Source of the DNA: Aquarana catesbeiana
Taxonomy: Eukaryota; Chordata; Amphibia; Anura; Ranidae
Direction: 5' to 3'
Length of the DNA stretch: 64,000 bases
Assembly (NCBI RefSeq): GCF_042186555.1
Contig: NC_133328.1
Coordinates: 356,900,250 to 356,964,249, forward strand
Shown here: positions 1-12,400 of the stretch, piece after piece
How positions within the stretch are numbered: position 1 is the stretch's first letter
Layout of the letters: every line of letters begins with the position of its first letter
Notes under the pieces: model-generated
Seen by the model: only the letters and a program-made list of their open reading frames with translations
Told to the model about the DNA's origin: nothing
Database searches by the model: none
Program-made: the position numbers and the translations under genes

Positions 1-317
1 GTCTCTTAACGATTAAGAAAATACTGTCAGCGCAGGCTGAGACACTAAATCTGCCAGAGAAAAAAGGTGTTTTTTTTTTTTTTTTTAAATAGGAATTCTA
101 ATTTTTATCCGTTGGATCCCCAAGCATTTGAGCATTGTTTGCCAGACAAGTCAAACTCTTATTAACAGAGGATATAACAGCATTAATTGCTGGTATACCC
201 TACTTAGTGAATTTCCTCCACCATAGGATAAAGTGTGAAAACTTTTCAGGAGCGAAAATAATGCTTATCTGGGTGATCCTCTCAGATACAAAAAAGCTTT
301 TTTTTTTCCAACAATGA

Positions 318-780
318 ATGGACAGGAAAAGGCATGCACAGCGGGAAGAGGCTTTAGCAAACCTAAACACTCAGTTAAGGGTACATAAATTTGGAGAGGA
401 CCATTCAGCAAGAAATTGCACCATCAATCTTAAGATTGAAACAGCTGATTCTCCCGCATTTGACACCTCAGAAGAGGAGTCATCAGCCTCACCAGGGTCC
501 CCTGAGGGAATTCGTCTTCTCTCACCCCTAGTTCCTCAGTTTGAGGGTCCTGGGCAATGGAAGAGAACTTGTCGCATTTTGACCCATACTGGGATGCTAT
601 TAAAGTTGCTAAACTTTTTTTTTTTAAAAACCTATCATGGCTGAGGAAAAAAGATTTTAGTAAAATAAACAGGGGCTGCAGTGTTGAAAACAGTTGCAAA
701 CATTTCATGGCCCCAATGCTCACTCTGACCAGCCACCCCCTCTCAGGGGGAGATTCCATTTGTAGAAATGAGTAGGCATT
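318..780 (+). other. Unclassified retroelement-like coding debris
   Basis: A frame from 318 encodes a charged stretch (MDRKRHAQREEALANLNTQL) and then a Ser/Glu-rich, Pro-containing stretch (DTSEEESSASPGSPEG). An overlapping frame from 557 continues with EENLSHFDPYWDAI, so a single-base shift near 560 would join them. The composition resembles gag-like ORFs of DIRS or gypsy-type elements, but no diagnostic domain is visible. Poly-T tracts at 73-86 and 296-309 flank it. The rest of 1-1060 shows nothing else I can name. Confidence 0.25.
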
Positions 781-1880
781 CCAGAGCTTGAGGGGGACCC
801 TTTTAGCTCTTTTTTGGGGGTGTTTCAACCCCCCTTCTGACCTTAGCCTGTTGCACAAAGCAGAGGTACTACCAGAAGAAATCGCATCCGCTGCTTGAAC
901 AATAATCCAGCCACTGCCGCTGCTATTAATGCTCAGCCTGATGCAAATAGTAAATGTGTAAAAAAAAAAATGCCTGTGTCACCAAAACCTCTTTCATGCT
1001 CCTCTTTACTCTTATGTCTCTCTGACAATTTTGCTTCCAGCACAAACTGAGTTTTTTTTTTTTAAAACACACTCCTGGAGGACGCCAATGCCACGCTAAG
1101 CCCTGCCCCTATCTCGCATCGCGCCCCCCTCCTTTCTCTTTCAAAAGAAAAAAAAAAAAGCGTTTTCCTGCACAAGCATGGGCCTCCGATCCAATGGGAT
1201 CGACTTGTGAGTGAGGGATGGCGTAGAGGAACCCTTTGCCAGGTAGGGGGCGGTGAAAGAAAATGGCATTTTCGATCGTTTTCAGTTCTCCCTTATACTC
1301 AGCCTCATTCAGAGGGGAAGAGTTCAGCCCAGGTGGGGGTGTCTGGAGGAAGCAAAACCCCCCCAAACTTACCGGAGGTCTGCCTGCTAGCCGGAGGAAA
1401 AAAGTCTGCTGCTTCTGTGACACAGCGCGATCTCTGAGCAAAGCATGAGAAGGTACGTGCTCCATACAGCCCCCAGTGGTGATACTTAAGCATGACAACA
1501 TTTACTTCAAAGGAGACATTTCATAAGAAAATTAAAAAATTCAAAAACTCCACTTACCTTTCCCGCCGCAGGGTTTTCTGTGGTAAAACCAACAGACCCA
1601 ATCTTCACCCTTTACGGTGGGTTCCGTTAACAAACCTTCAGGAACTGGGGACCCTCTGGGAATCCTGGACCTGTAATAGCACCCCGCCAGTAAAACTTTA
1701 TGGCCTTAATACCAAAAGTACTGGATCTCGGGGTCTAGCTCTCTAAAAAGAGAAGCGTTTACAAGCAAAGATCTCGTTTCTTTGGACACGAGGCCCAGGT
1801 ACCATTCAATTTGGCCTAAAAGACACTTTAAATGGATCTGGCTGCATAGTTAGTCCCAGCAAGGATTGCTCCAGTGGAGC

Positions 1881-2110
1881 TCAGCACAGCACATCTTCAC
1901 TAGTGACCAACACCTTAGACACTGGCGATGCTCCCGGTATGGGAGGGGTTATATAGGGAGACAAATTCCTGTTTAGGGTGTGCCAGTGACCAGCACCTGA
2001 AAGTGGACTATAACCCACATAGTAATTACTATGGCTCTGTGTCCCATGATGTACGATTAAAGAAACTGCTTTTGATGTAAAGGGACACTCTTTGGATGCC
2101 ATAGACAATC
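1881..2110 (-). repeat. Possible DIRS-type terminal repeat remnant
   Basis: Read on the minus strand this stretch contains CATCATGGGACACAGAGCC followed within about 30 bases by GTGGGTTATAGTCC. The same arrangement (CCATTGAGGGACACGGGAAG then GGGTTATA) recurs at 28708-28990, so both belong to one dispersed family. I associate this pattern with DIRS-like elements of frogs from memory only. The upstream 1060-1880 segment (G-rich leader, GGTAAGT-like donors, no ORF) may belong to the same element but cannot be assigned. Confidence 0.25.
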
Positions 2111-2453
2111 TCAAGTCTCCAGGCAGAAAGAACAGTATATATAATATAAAACTGTATGCACTGGACAAAGCATTAGGGTCAAAAGGGATGTGAAATAATT
2201 TGATACAGTAATGTAATCTGTAAAAGTACAGTGTACTGTGTTTTTCTTTGCACTTTTTGATTTTGGTGCCGGGCTCTGTCCCCGCGCGTTGTGGTGCTCG
2301 CAGGGACGGAGCCCGGCACATTGATAGATTGAGTGGAGGACACACCCCGCGGACACATCGCAGGAACCTGGGGACAAGGTAAGTAACTTTCCCGCTTTTG
2401 GTACTGAAAATTCCCCCCTGAGCCACACTCGGGAATACCGCCAGGGAGGTTAA
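2111..2453 (-). mobile_element. TTAA-ended element fragment (CCTCCCTGGCGG type)
   Basis: On the minus strand it begins TTAACCTCCCTGGCGGTATT at 2453 and contains a GC-rich inverted pair (GTGCCGGGCTC near 2320, GAGCCCGGCAC near 2265) that can fold into a hairpin. It has no coding capacity; two overlapping frames across it are incidental. The far end is not clear, so the lower boundary is approximate. The family appears to be one of several TTAA-target non-autonomous DNA transposons in this window. Confidence 0.45.
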
Positions 2454-2833
2454 TATGCAGTCTGGACTGACACGTGTTTCTTCAAGTCACATACACAACT
2501 TGAGCTGAATCACCCCGATATCTTACAAGGGGCTCTGGGCTTCAGCAAAATGGCAGCCTCCAGCAAGAAAAAACAGGAGCCATGCTGGAGGCAAATTACA
2601 GCACACACTAATTTTGGTGCCATAATTATTAATGTGGAATGTATGGTTTATCAAGTTGTTATGGGTAAAGTTCCACTTTAATATGGCTAAATATCACAGC
2701 CCTGTTTATGGTGTCCAGATGTTACAAACTGGAAGATACATGCACCTTGAGTGTCAGAATTTTCTGTGTGGTCACCTCTACTTGTCATGTCAAAGTGGAA
2801 GTAGTCTGAACAAGGCAATATGACCCAGTTCCT

Positions 2834-3798
2834 TTAACCGGTTCCCAACCGGCGCACGCCGATGTACGTCGGCAGAATGGCACGGCTGGGCAAATGGGCG
2901 TACCTGTATGTCCATTTGAATTCCCCGCCGTGCCATTGCGTGCGCGCCGCCGGCGGCGTGTGGTGGCCGGGAGCTCCGTGAGTCGGGTCGCGCCTCACGG
3001 AGAGGACGAACGGGGAGATGCGGTTGTAAACAGCATCTTCCCGTTCTGCCTAGTGACAAGTGTCACTCGATCTCTGCTCCCTGTCATTGGAGCAGAGATC
3101 AGTGATGTCACAAACAGAGCCCATCCCCTTACAGTTAGAAACACGCCCCTAGGACATATTTAACCCCTCCCCACCCCCTAGTGGTTAACCCCTTCACTGC
3201 CAGTGTCATTTACACAGTAATCAGTGCATTTTTAATCGCACTGATCGCTGTATAAATGACAATGGTCCCAAAAATGTGTCAAAAATGTCCGACATGTCCG
3301 CCATAAATTCACAGTCACAATAAAAATCGCTGATTGCCGCCATTACGAATAAAAAAAAAAAATTATTAATAAAAATGCCATAAAACTATCCCCTATTTAG
3401 TAAACGCTATAACGTTTGCGCAAACCAATTAATAGATGCTTATTGCGATTTTTTTTTACCAAAAATATGTAGAAGAATACGATCGGCCTAAACTGAAGAA
3501 AAAAAAAAAATTTTTATATATTTTTGGGGGATATTTATTATAGCAAAATGTAAAAAATAATGCGTTTTTTTTCAAAATTGTCGCTCTTGTTTTGTTTATA
3601 GCGCAAAAAATAAAAATAAAAAAGCCGATCAAATACCACCAAAAGAAAGCTCTATTTGTGGGAAAAAAAGGACGTCAATTTTGTTTGGGAGCCACGTCGC
3701 ACGACCATGCAATTGTCAGTTAAAGCGACGCAGTGCTAAATCGCAAAAAACTCTCTGGTCAGGAATGGGGTAAAATCTTCCGGGGCTGAAGCGATTAA
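2834..3798 (+). mobile_element. TTAA-flanked non-autonomous element, family A copy 1 (complete)
   Basis: The element starts TTAACCGGTTCCCAACCGG and, read from the other end, starts TTAATCGCTTCAGCCCCGG, so both ends carry TTAA and a short related terminus (TTAAYCGSTTC). The left third is GC-rich, the right two thirds AT-rich with long A and T runs. TTAA duplication is the hallmark of piggyBac-type transposition, so a piggyBac-like transposase is the likely mobiliser (inference). Other copies lie at 5540-6450 (inverted), 30817-31734 (diverged), 34631-34727 (fragment) and 58154-59252. It has no transposase ORF. Confidence 0.75.
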
Positions 3799-4198
3799 AG
3801 TGAAAAGGAAACACAAATAAAATGCAGCTTAACAGTCTTTGGGTGTAGTGGCTGATTTAACTTTCTTTTTTCCAGGCTTCATTTTTATTTCACCAAGTGA
3901 TCCTGCCAGTAATACACTTCCTGTCTCAGAGTAACAAAACTCAATGTGGGACTAAAAGTAAGTTAGAACAGAACACCTTCCCCTTTCCCAACATAGTGGG
4001 ATGTGTTCTTTAGTGTACAGAGCTGAACAAGGCAGAGAATAATTCTTAGGATAAGACTGTAGGATGCAGAGGACAGCACTGGATTTTTGGCAAGATCAAC
4101 AAATCCTTTTTACTTATCAAATATAACAAAAAAGTTTTAATGGTATAGTTAGCAGACCAAAATAAAAAGTTAATTGTTAGGGTTCACATACGCTTTAA
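3795..4198. mobile_element. TTAA-flanked MITE sharing its target site with the neighbour
   Basis: It begins TTAAAGTGAAAAGGAAACAC at the same TTAA that ends the family A element and finishes with a terminus that reads TTAAAGCGTATGTGAACCC from the other strand. Terminal similarity is short and imperfect. No ORF. The stretch 4199-4798 after it is AT-rich intron with nothing recognisable. Confidence 0.45.
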
Positions 4199-4798
4199 TG
4201 AGAAAGCAACTTTCTTTGAGCTGTTTCTGCATGAGCTGAGCTGCAAGTCAGCATAAAAAAACTGGCATGATTTTATCATATGTGATGATATTTGCTTCCT
4301 GACTGCATAATGGCTCACTGCAATTAGTAACTCAACAGCTCCTGCTATTTAATTAGATCAAACTTTTTATAATTAAATACCCCCCAAAAAATCTATTTAT
4401 CCCTTAATTGATTTTTGATCAAAACTAAAAAAATGTTATAAAGTTGCAATAAAATGGCTTAATACCAAGACATTATTCTTATAATACTGATAATGTGTGT
4501 ATATTATAAGGGGTTACTTCACTTTTGTGTGAAAAAAATATTGCAAATAAAAAAACCCCCATAATATAGCATATATAAAATTGTGACCCAGGTCATATTG
4601 TAATTAAAAATGACCTTTCTTTTTTCAAATCGGCAGCACTGTCATTTTCTGTAAAATTCAATGCAATATGGGAACTTGGAGGCATTCATTCAGTTGGTGT
4701 ACGGAACATCTCACAGGAATGTCATTTCCTGCTTGTATGATTAGCTCACTGATTTTCCCAGAAATTTGAAGTCAGATTTTAGGCATGGTCTGCAATAA

Positions 4799-5047
4799 AA
4801 ATTTCATGTCAGGGACCACCAGTGCCTCTTGTCAGGGACTGCCATGTCAGGGACCACCAGTGCCGCTTGTCAGGGACTACCATGTCAGGGACCACCAGTG
4901 CCGCATGTCAGGGACTACAATGTCAGAGGACCACCATGTCAGGAACCACCAGTGACGCTTGTCAGGGACTACCAGGTCAGGAACCACCAGTGCCGCATAT
5001 CAGGGACTACCATGTCAGGGACCACCATGTCAGGGACCACCAGTGTA
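4799..5047. repeat. 38-bp minisatellite, about six units
   Basis: The unit is two 19-base half-units, CATGTCAGGGACCACCAGT then GCCGCTTGTCAGGGACTAC; two of the units are truncated. Overlapping reading frames through it repeat HVRD/GTTMSGTTS-type peptides and simply reflect the repeat, not a gene. The following 5048-5539 holds a GC-rich stretch and nothing recognisable. Confidence 0.85.
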
Positions 5048-5539
5048 GAGTGGGATTATCAGAAATTACATGTATGACACAGCAGGGATCTCCCACTGTG
5101 TCAGGTATTGTATGTGAGAACACCGAACGCTGATGCCCCGCCTCCCGCCGTTATTATGATTGACAGTGCACTGTTCCTATACGGAGGAGGAGGAGGGAAG
5201 AGAGAGAAGGAGGACACCTCCTCCATGGGTGGCACAGACCTCTTCCGCCCACAACATATCTACTTCCTCCCTGCTCTTTCAGAGGACTACAGAGGGGCGT
5301 GTCAGACCGCTGGCTGAGCTTAGGAGAGGGATAGACGCCAGCCGTCTTAAAAACAGAAAGTCACCAGGCCATAACGTTTTTTCACCAAGTTCAGCAGCCT
5401 ATTACAGAGGAACTACAGAGCTCAGAAGAACATAGATGGCAAAGTTGGTGGTCAGCAACAAGAACATGGAAAAACAAATTTGGCCAGAATTCTGCTTTAA
5501 ATGATTTATCAATGCTTAGAAGCACAGTGAAGTCTGTTA

Positions 5540-6450
5540 TTAACCACTTCAGGCCCGAAAGAATTTACCCCCTTCCTGACCAGTGCGTTTTTTGCGATTC
5601 GGCACTGCGTCGCTTTAACTGACAATTGCGCGGCCGTGCGACGTGGCTCCCAAAATTGACATCCTTTTTTTCCCACAAATAGAGCTTTCTTTTGGTGGTA
5701 TTTGATCACCTTGGTGGTTTTTATTTTTTGCGCTATAAACAAAAAAATAGTGACAATTTTGAAAAAAAAAACACATTATTTTTTACTTTTTGCTATAATA
5801 AATATCCCCAAAAAATATTTAAAAAACATTTTTTTCCTCAGTTTAGGCCAATACGTATTCTTCTACATATTTTTGGTAAAAAAAAAACGCAATAAGCGTT
5901 TATTGATTGGTTTGTGCAAAAGTTATAGCGTTTACAAAATAGGGGATAGTTTTATGGCATTTTTATTATGATTTTTTTTTTTTTACTAGTAATGGCGGCG
6001 ATCAACAATTTTTATCATGACTGCGACATTATGGTGGACACATCGGACATTTTTGATCACTGTCATTTATACAGCAATCAGTGCTATACAAATGCACTGA
6101 TTGCTGTGTAAATGACACTGGCAGTGAAGGGGTTAACCACTAGGGGGCTAGGGAGGGGTTAAATATGTCCTGGGGAGTGTTACTAACTGTGGGGGGGGCG
6201 TGGCTACATGTGACACGTCACTGATCTCTGCTCCCGATCACAGGGAGCAGAGATCAGTGAAACTGTCACTAGGCAGAATGGGGAGATGCTTGTTTACATT
6301 AGCATCTCCCCGTTCGACCTCTCCATGAGGCGATCGCACGGGTATCCCCGCAGCAATCAAGTCCGCGGGACCTGCAACCCGACTCACGGAGCTCCTGGCC
6401 GGCACGCGCACAATGGCACGGCGGCAAATTCAAAGGGACGTACGGGTACA
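5540..6450 (-). mobile_element. TTAA-flanked family A copy 2 (one end lost)
   Basis: Inverted relative to copy 1. It begins TTAACCACTTCAGGCCCG at 5540 and runs through the same AT-rich then GC-rich body (hexamers such as GAGCTTTCTTTTGGTGG and the paired GAGCAGAGATCAGTGA segment). Similarity to copy 1 stops at the ACGTACGGGTAC near 6450, where a Tc1 transposase tail begins, so the GC-rich end and its TTAA are missing. Confidence 0.7.
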
Positions 6451-6458
6451 AAGAAGAG

Positions 6459-6560
6459 TGGGCAAATATTGCAAAGTCTAGATGTGCAAAGTTAGTAGAG
6501 ACATATTCCAACAGACTAAAGGCTGTAATTAAAGCAAAAGGTGGTTCAACAAAATACTGA
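6459..6560 (+). pseudogene. Tc1-type transposase C-terminal remnant
   Basis: From 6459 the plus strand reads WANIAKSRCAKLVETYSNRL followed by KAVIKAKGGSTKY and a TGA at 6558. This is the typical extreme C-terminus of a Tc1/mariner transposase. The 190 bases after the stop, ending near TTTCTATACCCATTGTACA at 6750, look like the rest of its 3' terminus. Everything 5' of codon W has been lost at the junction with the TTAA element. Confidence 0.75.
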
Positions 6561-6750
6561 CACAAAGGGGTGATCCTTTTTCCAACTCAGTGATTCTGTT
6601 TTTTGGATTTTTTTTCTAACATATTGGTGTTATAAGTTGCACTGAGTAAACACAGCTGAATAAAACAAAAACTGCGTCTATCTTCATTTTAGGCTGCAAA
6701 GCAACAAACTGTGACTATTTAAGGGGGCGATTTCTTTTCTATACCCATTG

Positions 6751-8072
6751 TACATATATAGATCACGCAGAGGGTATTGTTTTTTTTTTCCAACAAAAGT
6801 GGAGTCACTGGAGTAAATGAAAAAGCTTTAAGATAAAGCCACAAAAAAAATGACCACAGAGAAGTCCAAACTTATATTTCCCTGTATACTTCTCCTGTTA
6901 CTGAGTGGGCTGAGTGCACTTTGGCTGCAATCAATTTCTCACAACATTTGGTATTTAGGCAATTGCGAAAAAAACGATTTTAATATCTGTCTGTTCTTTA
7001 TCAATTGTAAGGAATTTTATATATTTTTGGCTGCCCTTAAAAATATGGTTGCTGTGATATAGTTGACAAGCTGAAGCCTACAAACACTGAAATGACAATG
7101 TGCCAATAAACTTGGCAAGCAAGCTATTATTGTCATTATACCCAAAAACTGCATTTGTGTCTATTTCCTTAAAAGTCTATTCTAAACCTGTGTGCAGAAG
7201 CTTACCAGCATAAAATGTTTCCTTATTAGTAAGTACCTGGTTGAACTACTTTATGATAGTAGCAATGATATAGCAGTGTATGCTCTGCCAGCTTCTATAT
7301 AAATGCCATTCACTTCCTCCTCTCCTCTGGAAGCAGCCCCAACCCGACTCTTTTTGTTGGCTTGAAGGGTGGCTCCAGCAGATTGAATTACAGGTGTCTA
7401 ACACATGCCCCTACGCTGTGAGCATCTATTTTTTCTCAGCTGACCACTCAGCTAAGTTCACCCTACCCTTTATTTTCCCACACTTAGCACTCCTATGATG
7501 CCAGCTGCAGCTGCTCTTCTTACTACTGCCTGTGTGCCAGTTGCCGGCAATATGTCCAGCTCTGTCAGGAATGCCCCCTCCTCTCCTACTGACCGAGCAG
7601 CAGCTGAGGAGAGATGGACTGGCATTATAGGAGCAGCAGCTGTGGGGAGAGGAAGAAGTGAAGGCAAAGGTAAAAGTAGCTAAGCAATAGGCTGACCAGG
7701 GACATAGAGGAGCATGTGTCTCCTTACAATGACATCTACTCCCTCTTCTCTGATCTCTGCCCTTACACCATTTTTTTTACATTGCAACATACTAAAATTT
7801 CTGTTTGCCCCATTCCCTCATCTTACAGTGCAGTGCACATCAAGTACACTATTTACATGATAGTGCTTTAAAGTAGCAAAAAAAAGGGGTATTTTTCTAA
7901 TTTATTTTGATGAACGTAAGGTAAACGGTCTTGCTTCCATTGTTAAGTTTGTGGATAACTCTGAACTTGTTAAAATGGGTTTAATGACACTAAGTCACAC
8001 CATTAACTACATGGCTGCTTGTCATGGGAATCAGGCATGAATGCAGCTGCTGCTAAATTGAATCAAGATAGT
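6751..8072. other. Intronic stretch, nothing recognised
   Basis: Mostly AT-rich. A GC-richer island at 7290-7690 carries GCAGCAGCT-type motifs in both orientations but no convincing ORF, splice pattern or terminal repeat. Confidence 0.5.
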
Positions 8073-8546
8073 TTAAAGTGATATTGAAGTTTCAATTTTT
8101 TTTAAATAAAATAGTAAACATGTCATACTTACCTGCTCTATGCAATGGTTTTGCACAGAGCAGCCTCAATCCTTTTCTTTTTTTTTTTTTAGGGTCCACT
8201 GCCGGTGCTCCTGGTTCCCACCAAATGCCCCCATAGGAAGCGGCTTCCCATGGGGGGCACTCGTATGGGCTCGCTCCTGAGCTGGACTGTTTGCATCTAT
8301 TCAGACACACAGCCTGGCTCTGCCCCACCCCCCGCTCTCTGATCACAGGTTTTGACTGACAGCAGCAGGAGCCAATGGCTCCTACTACTCTCAGCCAAGC
8401 CTATGAAAGCTGGAAGAGAGGAGCTGCTGCAGAGAACAGTGCTGGACCAAGATTGGGCTCAGGCGGAGGAACTTGAAAGGTTTTATTTACCTTTTAGACC
8501 TTTTTACCTTTAATACAAGAACCTTTTATCTTTACAACTACTTTAA
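8073..8546. mobile_element. TTAA-flanked MITE, TTAAAGTG family
   Basis: Left end TTAAAGTGATATTGAAG; right end read inward TTAAAGTAGTTGTAAAG; TTAA on both sides (8073-8076, 8543-8546). The body has CTTACCTGCTC near the left end and a GC-rich centre. No ORF of credible origin. After it, 8547-9102 is plain intron with a small perfect 10-bp hairpin at 8701-8728 (CCAACCTGCT / AGCAGGTTGG) and a 17-bp direct repeat AGTTGTGAATTCATGGT at 8802 and 8838. Confidence 0.6.
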
Positions 8547-9416
8547 GCTACTTAGATTATAAATATCTGTGTCAGTGAGGTCATCCTCAGTTTATAAGTT
8601 TGCTTAACACTCCAAGAGCTGGGGTAAGAAGTTCAGTTTTGAATAATGCCATTCTCAAATGCAAAACTATCTTTTTTCTCCTGCCTCATGGTGAGAGAAA
8701 CCAACCTGCTCCTGCGTAAGCAGGTTGGCTTCCACCTACAGTGTATCAGCTCATACTATTCAAAACACAATTTTGCTTGGTACACAAAATTTGCATAAAA
8801 GTTGTGAATTCATGGTCATAGCACAGACACGTTCACAGTTGTGAATTCATGGTTGCCAGCAATGTGAACATCTAAGAAGTTCCCAAACACACCCACTGCA
8901 GGCTCATTGATGTCTCTCAGATACTGAAAACTTAATAGAAAAATGTTGGTGCAAAGCCGCAATCCTTCATTAAAGTTTTAAAGAAGTTTGAAGTGACTTG
9001 TGATAAAGGAAGCAGAGAGAGGAGATTACATAGCACAGGCTTTAGATGTACAATTCTAGTGACCTTGTGAGGTGGCTCTCTGGATTTTGCCTTCTGATGC
9101 CTTTTTTTTTTTTTTGTTTTCAAAAAGTTTTATTGAAAGTAACAAAGTCAGTATACAAAATAGACATAAATATACATCCTTCAGAGTCATGGGAATATCC
9201 GTTGAAACAACATAAAGAGGTGTAGGCATGTTAGGCTATAAGACCAACCTGAATATGCAGTGGCCCTTTGTATTTTGTTCACGACTCATAATAAACCATC
9301 ACCCTGAAGGGTATCTACTCTGGTAAAATAAGAAAAAAGGAAAAAGAAAAGATTTATCCAAACAACTGGAACAAATAGTAAATGACTAAGAGTTAGTCGA
9401 AATAATCAATAAGGGG

Positions 9417-12400
9417 TCAGTCTTGGAGCCTGAAAAGAAACCACAGATTCCATTTGGCATCATATGCCGGACTGGAGTCATGGAGGGTATGGAATATTTT
9501 CTCAGTTACCATCATACTGTCTATATGTGAGATAATTTGTGTAAAGGGGAACGTAGAGGATTTCCAGTGCAGCGCAATGACCCAAAGTGTAGCAATACAG
9601 ATAGAATGTATTAATCTCATCATAGGTTTGGCCACTTCAGGGATGTCTTGGAATAGAATACAGTGGTGGAATGTGAGACTGATAGGTTTCCCCGCCAGTC
9701 CATCAATCAGTTTAAAAACCTCTTTCCAGGTGGGTTGTAGTTTATCGCACTCCCAGAATATGTGTGTGTAAGAGCCTAAGTTGGTGCAACCACGGAAGCA
9801 CCTGGGAGACACCTGCGGATAAATCCTGTGGAGACGAGTCGGGGTGTAATACCATCTTGTTATAAGTTTGATGGCTGTCTCCCTGATTGTTAGTGACTTT
9901 GTGCATTTACGTATGTTCTGCCAGCTCTTCTCCCAGTCTAACTCCTCCTGGTCAAGTGCTAGCTCTTGTTCCCATTGTGATCTATATTTTAAGGTAGGTG
10001 GATCATTAAACGATTCTAGTACACCGTGGATCAATGAGATAATGCCTTTTTGACGAGGGGATGTGTGGCACAAGTCCTCATAGAGTGTCGTGGTGTCTAC
10101 AGTTGGGTTGGGGTAGTGTAGCTGAAAAAAATGTCTTATTTGAAGATAACGGTAAAATTCACTATTTGGTAGCTGATATCTAGTTTGAAGTGCTGAGAAT
10201 GTGGTAAATGTGGAGTTGACTAGAAAGTCCCATAGGGTAATTAGGTTATTTTGGGTCCACTCCAGGAAGGACTCCGGGTGGTCATATGCGGGGGGGAATC
10301 TAGGGTCTCCAAGGTATGAGGCTCCAATGGATATTGGAGAGGAGAGATTGTATTTGGCCTTGTACATTTTCCAAAGTTTCAATCCTGCTGTCACTACTAG
10401 GTTTTGGGTGGAAAGGTCCGGGATGGATGGGTTTGAGGACCATAGTAGACCAGGCAGATAGAGGGGGGCAATGGAGTCTTGTTCAAACCTGACCCATGGG
10501 ACTTTGGAGTCCCTAATGTTCCATTGTGCTTGCTGTGCAAATCTGCTGGCTATGTAGTACAGCCAGATATTGGGGACTCCCAGCCCACCCCTTTTGGAAG
10601 AACGGTAAAGGGTCTCTCTAGCGAATCTTGGGGATTTGTCTTGCCATATAAATTTATTGAGATGTGATTGAAGGGTAAGTAGGTAAGATTTGGACACTCT
10701 AATAGGGAGGGAACGAAACAGGTAAAGTAACCTGGGAAGTATTGTCATTTTGAGGGCCGTGATTCTACCCAGAAAGGAAATGTGGAGATCATTCCAGAGT
10801 TTAAGGGTTCTTTTCAGTTTTGAGATCAGGGGAGGATAGTTAGCCTCAAAGAGTCTGCAGAAGTCTCCAGCCAGCTCAATGCCCAAATATTGTAGGTGAG
10901 TATCGGCCCAGACAAAATGAAAGGCATTCTTCAGTTGTTGAGTTTCCAACTGTGAAAATCCTACTGGGAGAGCCACAGATTTTGAGACATTAATCTTGAG
11001 GCCAGAGACTCCCGCAAAGTCCGAGAGGGTCTGTAAGAGATTGGGTAGAGATATGAGGGGGTTGGTCAAGAACATGAGGACGTCGTCAGCGTACATACAA
11101 AATTTGTAAGAGGAGGGGCCTTTAGTGTAGCCGGAAATATTTGGGTTATTAAGTATAGCTATGGCGAGTGGTTCTAGGGCAAGGGCAAAAATTAGGGGGG
11201 AAAGTGGGCATCCCTGCCTCGTGCCCCGTCCTATGGAGAAGAAGTCTGAGCTACAACCTGGGATCTTAATGCGGGTTTTGGGGTTTAAGTAAAGGGCTTG
11301 GAATGCATGAAAGCATTCGTCTCTAAATCCCATTCATTGTAGGATGGTGGAAAGATAGCTCCAGGATACGCTATCAAATGCCTTGTGTATATCCAGGCTA
11401 AGCATAAATAGTTTCCGGGAGGACAGGTTGGCGTCTTGGATAATATTAGTTGCTAAGCGTATGTTATCTGTAATGAATCTATGAGGTATAAATCCTGACT
11501 GGTAGGGGGAAATTAGTGAAGAGATAATGGGTGCCAATCTATCTGCTAGAATTCTACTAAAGATTTTTAGATTGTTGTTTATTACCGAAATTGGTCTATA
11601 ATTCTGAGGGAGTAAGTGGTTTTTGTTCGGTTTGGGGATCATGGACATATTTGCCAGAAGCATCTCCTCAGGGAAGCTTCCTCCTTGTAGTACCCAATTA
11701 AATATTTGTACTAAATTAGGGGCCAGAAGATTGGCAAATTTCTTGTAATATATGGCTGAAAAGCCATCAGGGCCCGGAGCTGAGCCTATCTTTAGAGATT
11801 TAATAACCTTAAGTACCTCTGAGGCAGTGATAGGGGCATTGAGTTTCTCAATTTGTGATGGGGTAAGGGAGGGCATAGGTAACTCTCGGAGCCAGTCAAC
11901 TTAGGCTTGTGTGGGCAGCTTCTGGGCAGGAGCCAGAAGGGTTGAGTAAAATTGTTTGAAAAGTTGGAGTACTTCTTTGGGATGGGATGTGGGTAGACTT
12001 GTGCTTTGTGTTAATTTATAAACATGTGTGGGGCGAGAGGACTGGTTGAGCCGTCTGGCAAATAAGGTCGAGGCGGTGTTGTTATGAAGTAGGAATTTCG
12101 CTTTCGATCATCTGAGTGCTTTCTCGGTCTTAGAAGAGAGAAGGGAGTCTAGTTCTAGGCTTTTCTGATCGATCAGCTTTCTAGTGGACTCCAAAGCCAA
12201 AGAACCGGTGCCCTTGTATAGCCTGTCGAGGTCTTTTGTGAGGTCGACAATTCTTTGCCTGTGGAGTCTGTTATGAGAGGAAGCGATGCTGATCAATTTG
12301 CCCCTCAGAACTGCCTTATGGGCCGTCCAGACAATAGGGGGCGGGGTTTCGGGGAGGGCATTGAGTGTGAAATATTCGTCAATGGATTTGGCTGCCTCTG

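Noticed and set aside
4822..5133. 100-codon ORF
   Set aside because: Runs through the 38-bp minisatellite in two frames giving the same repetitive peptides.
9454..10667. Plus-strand ORFs inside the LINE
   Set aside because: Antisense shadows of ORF2.
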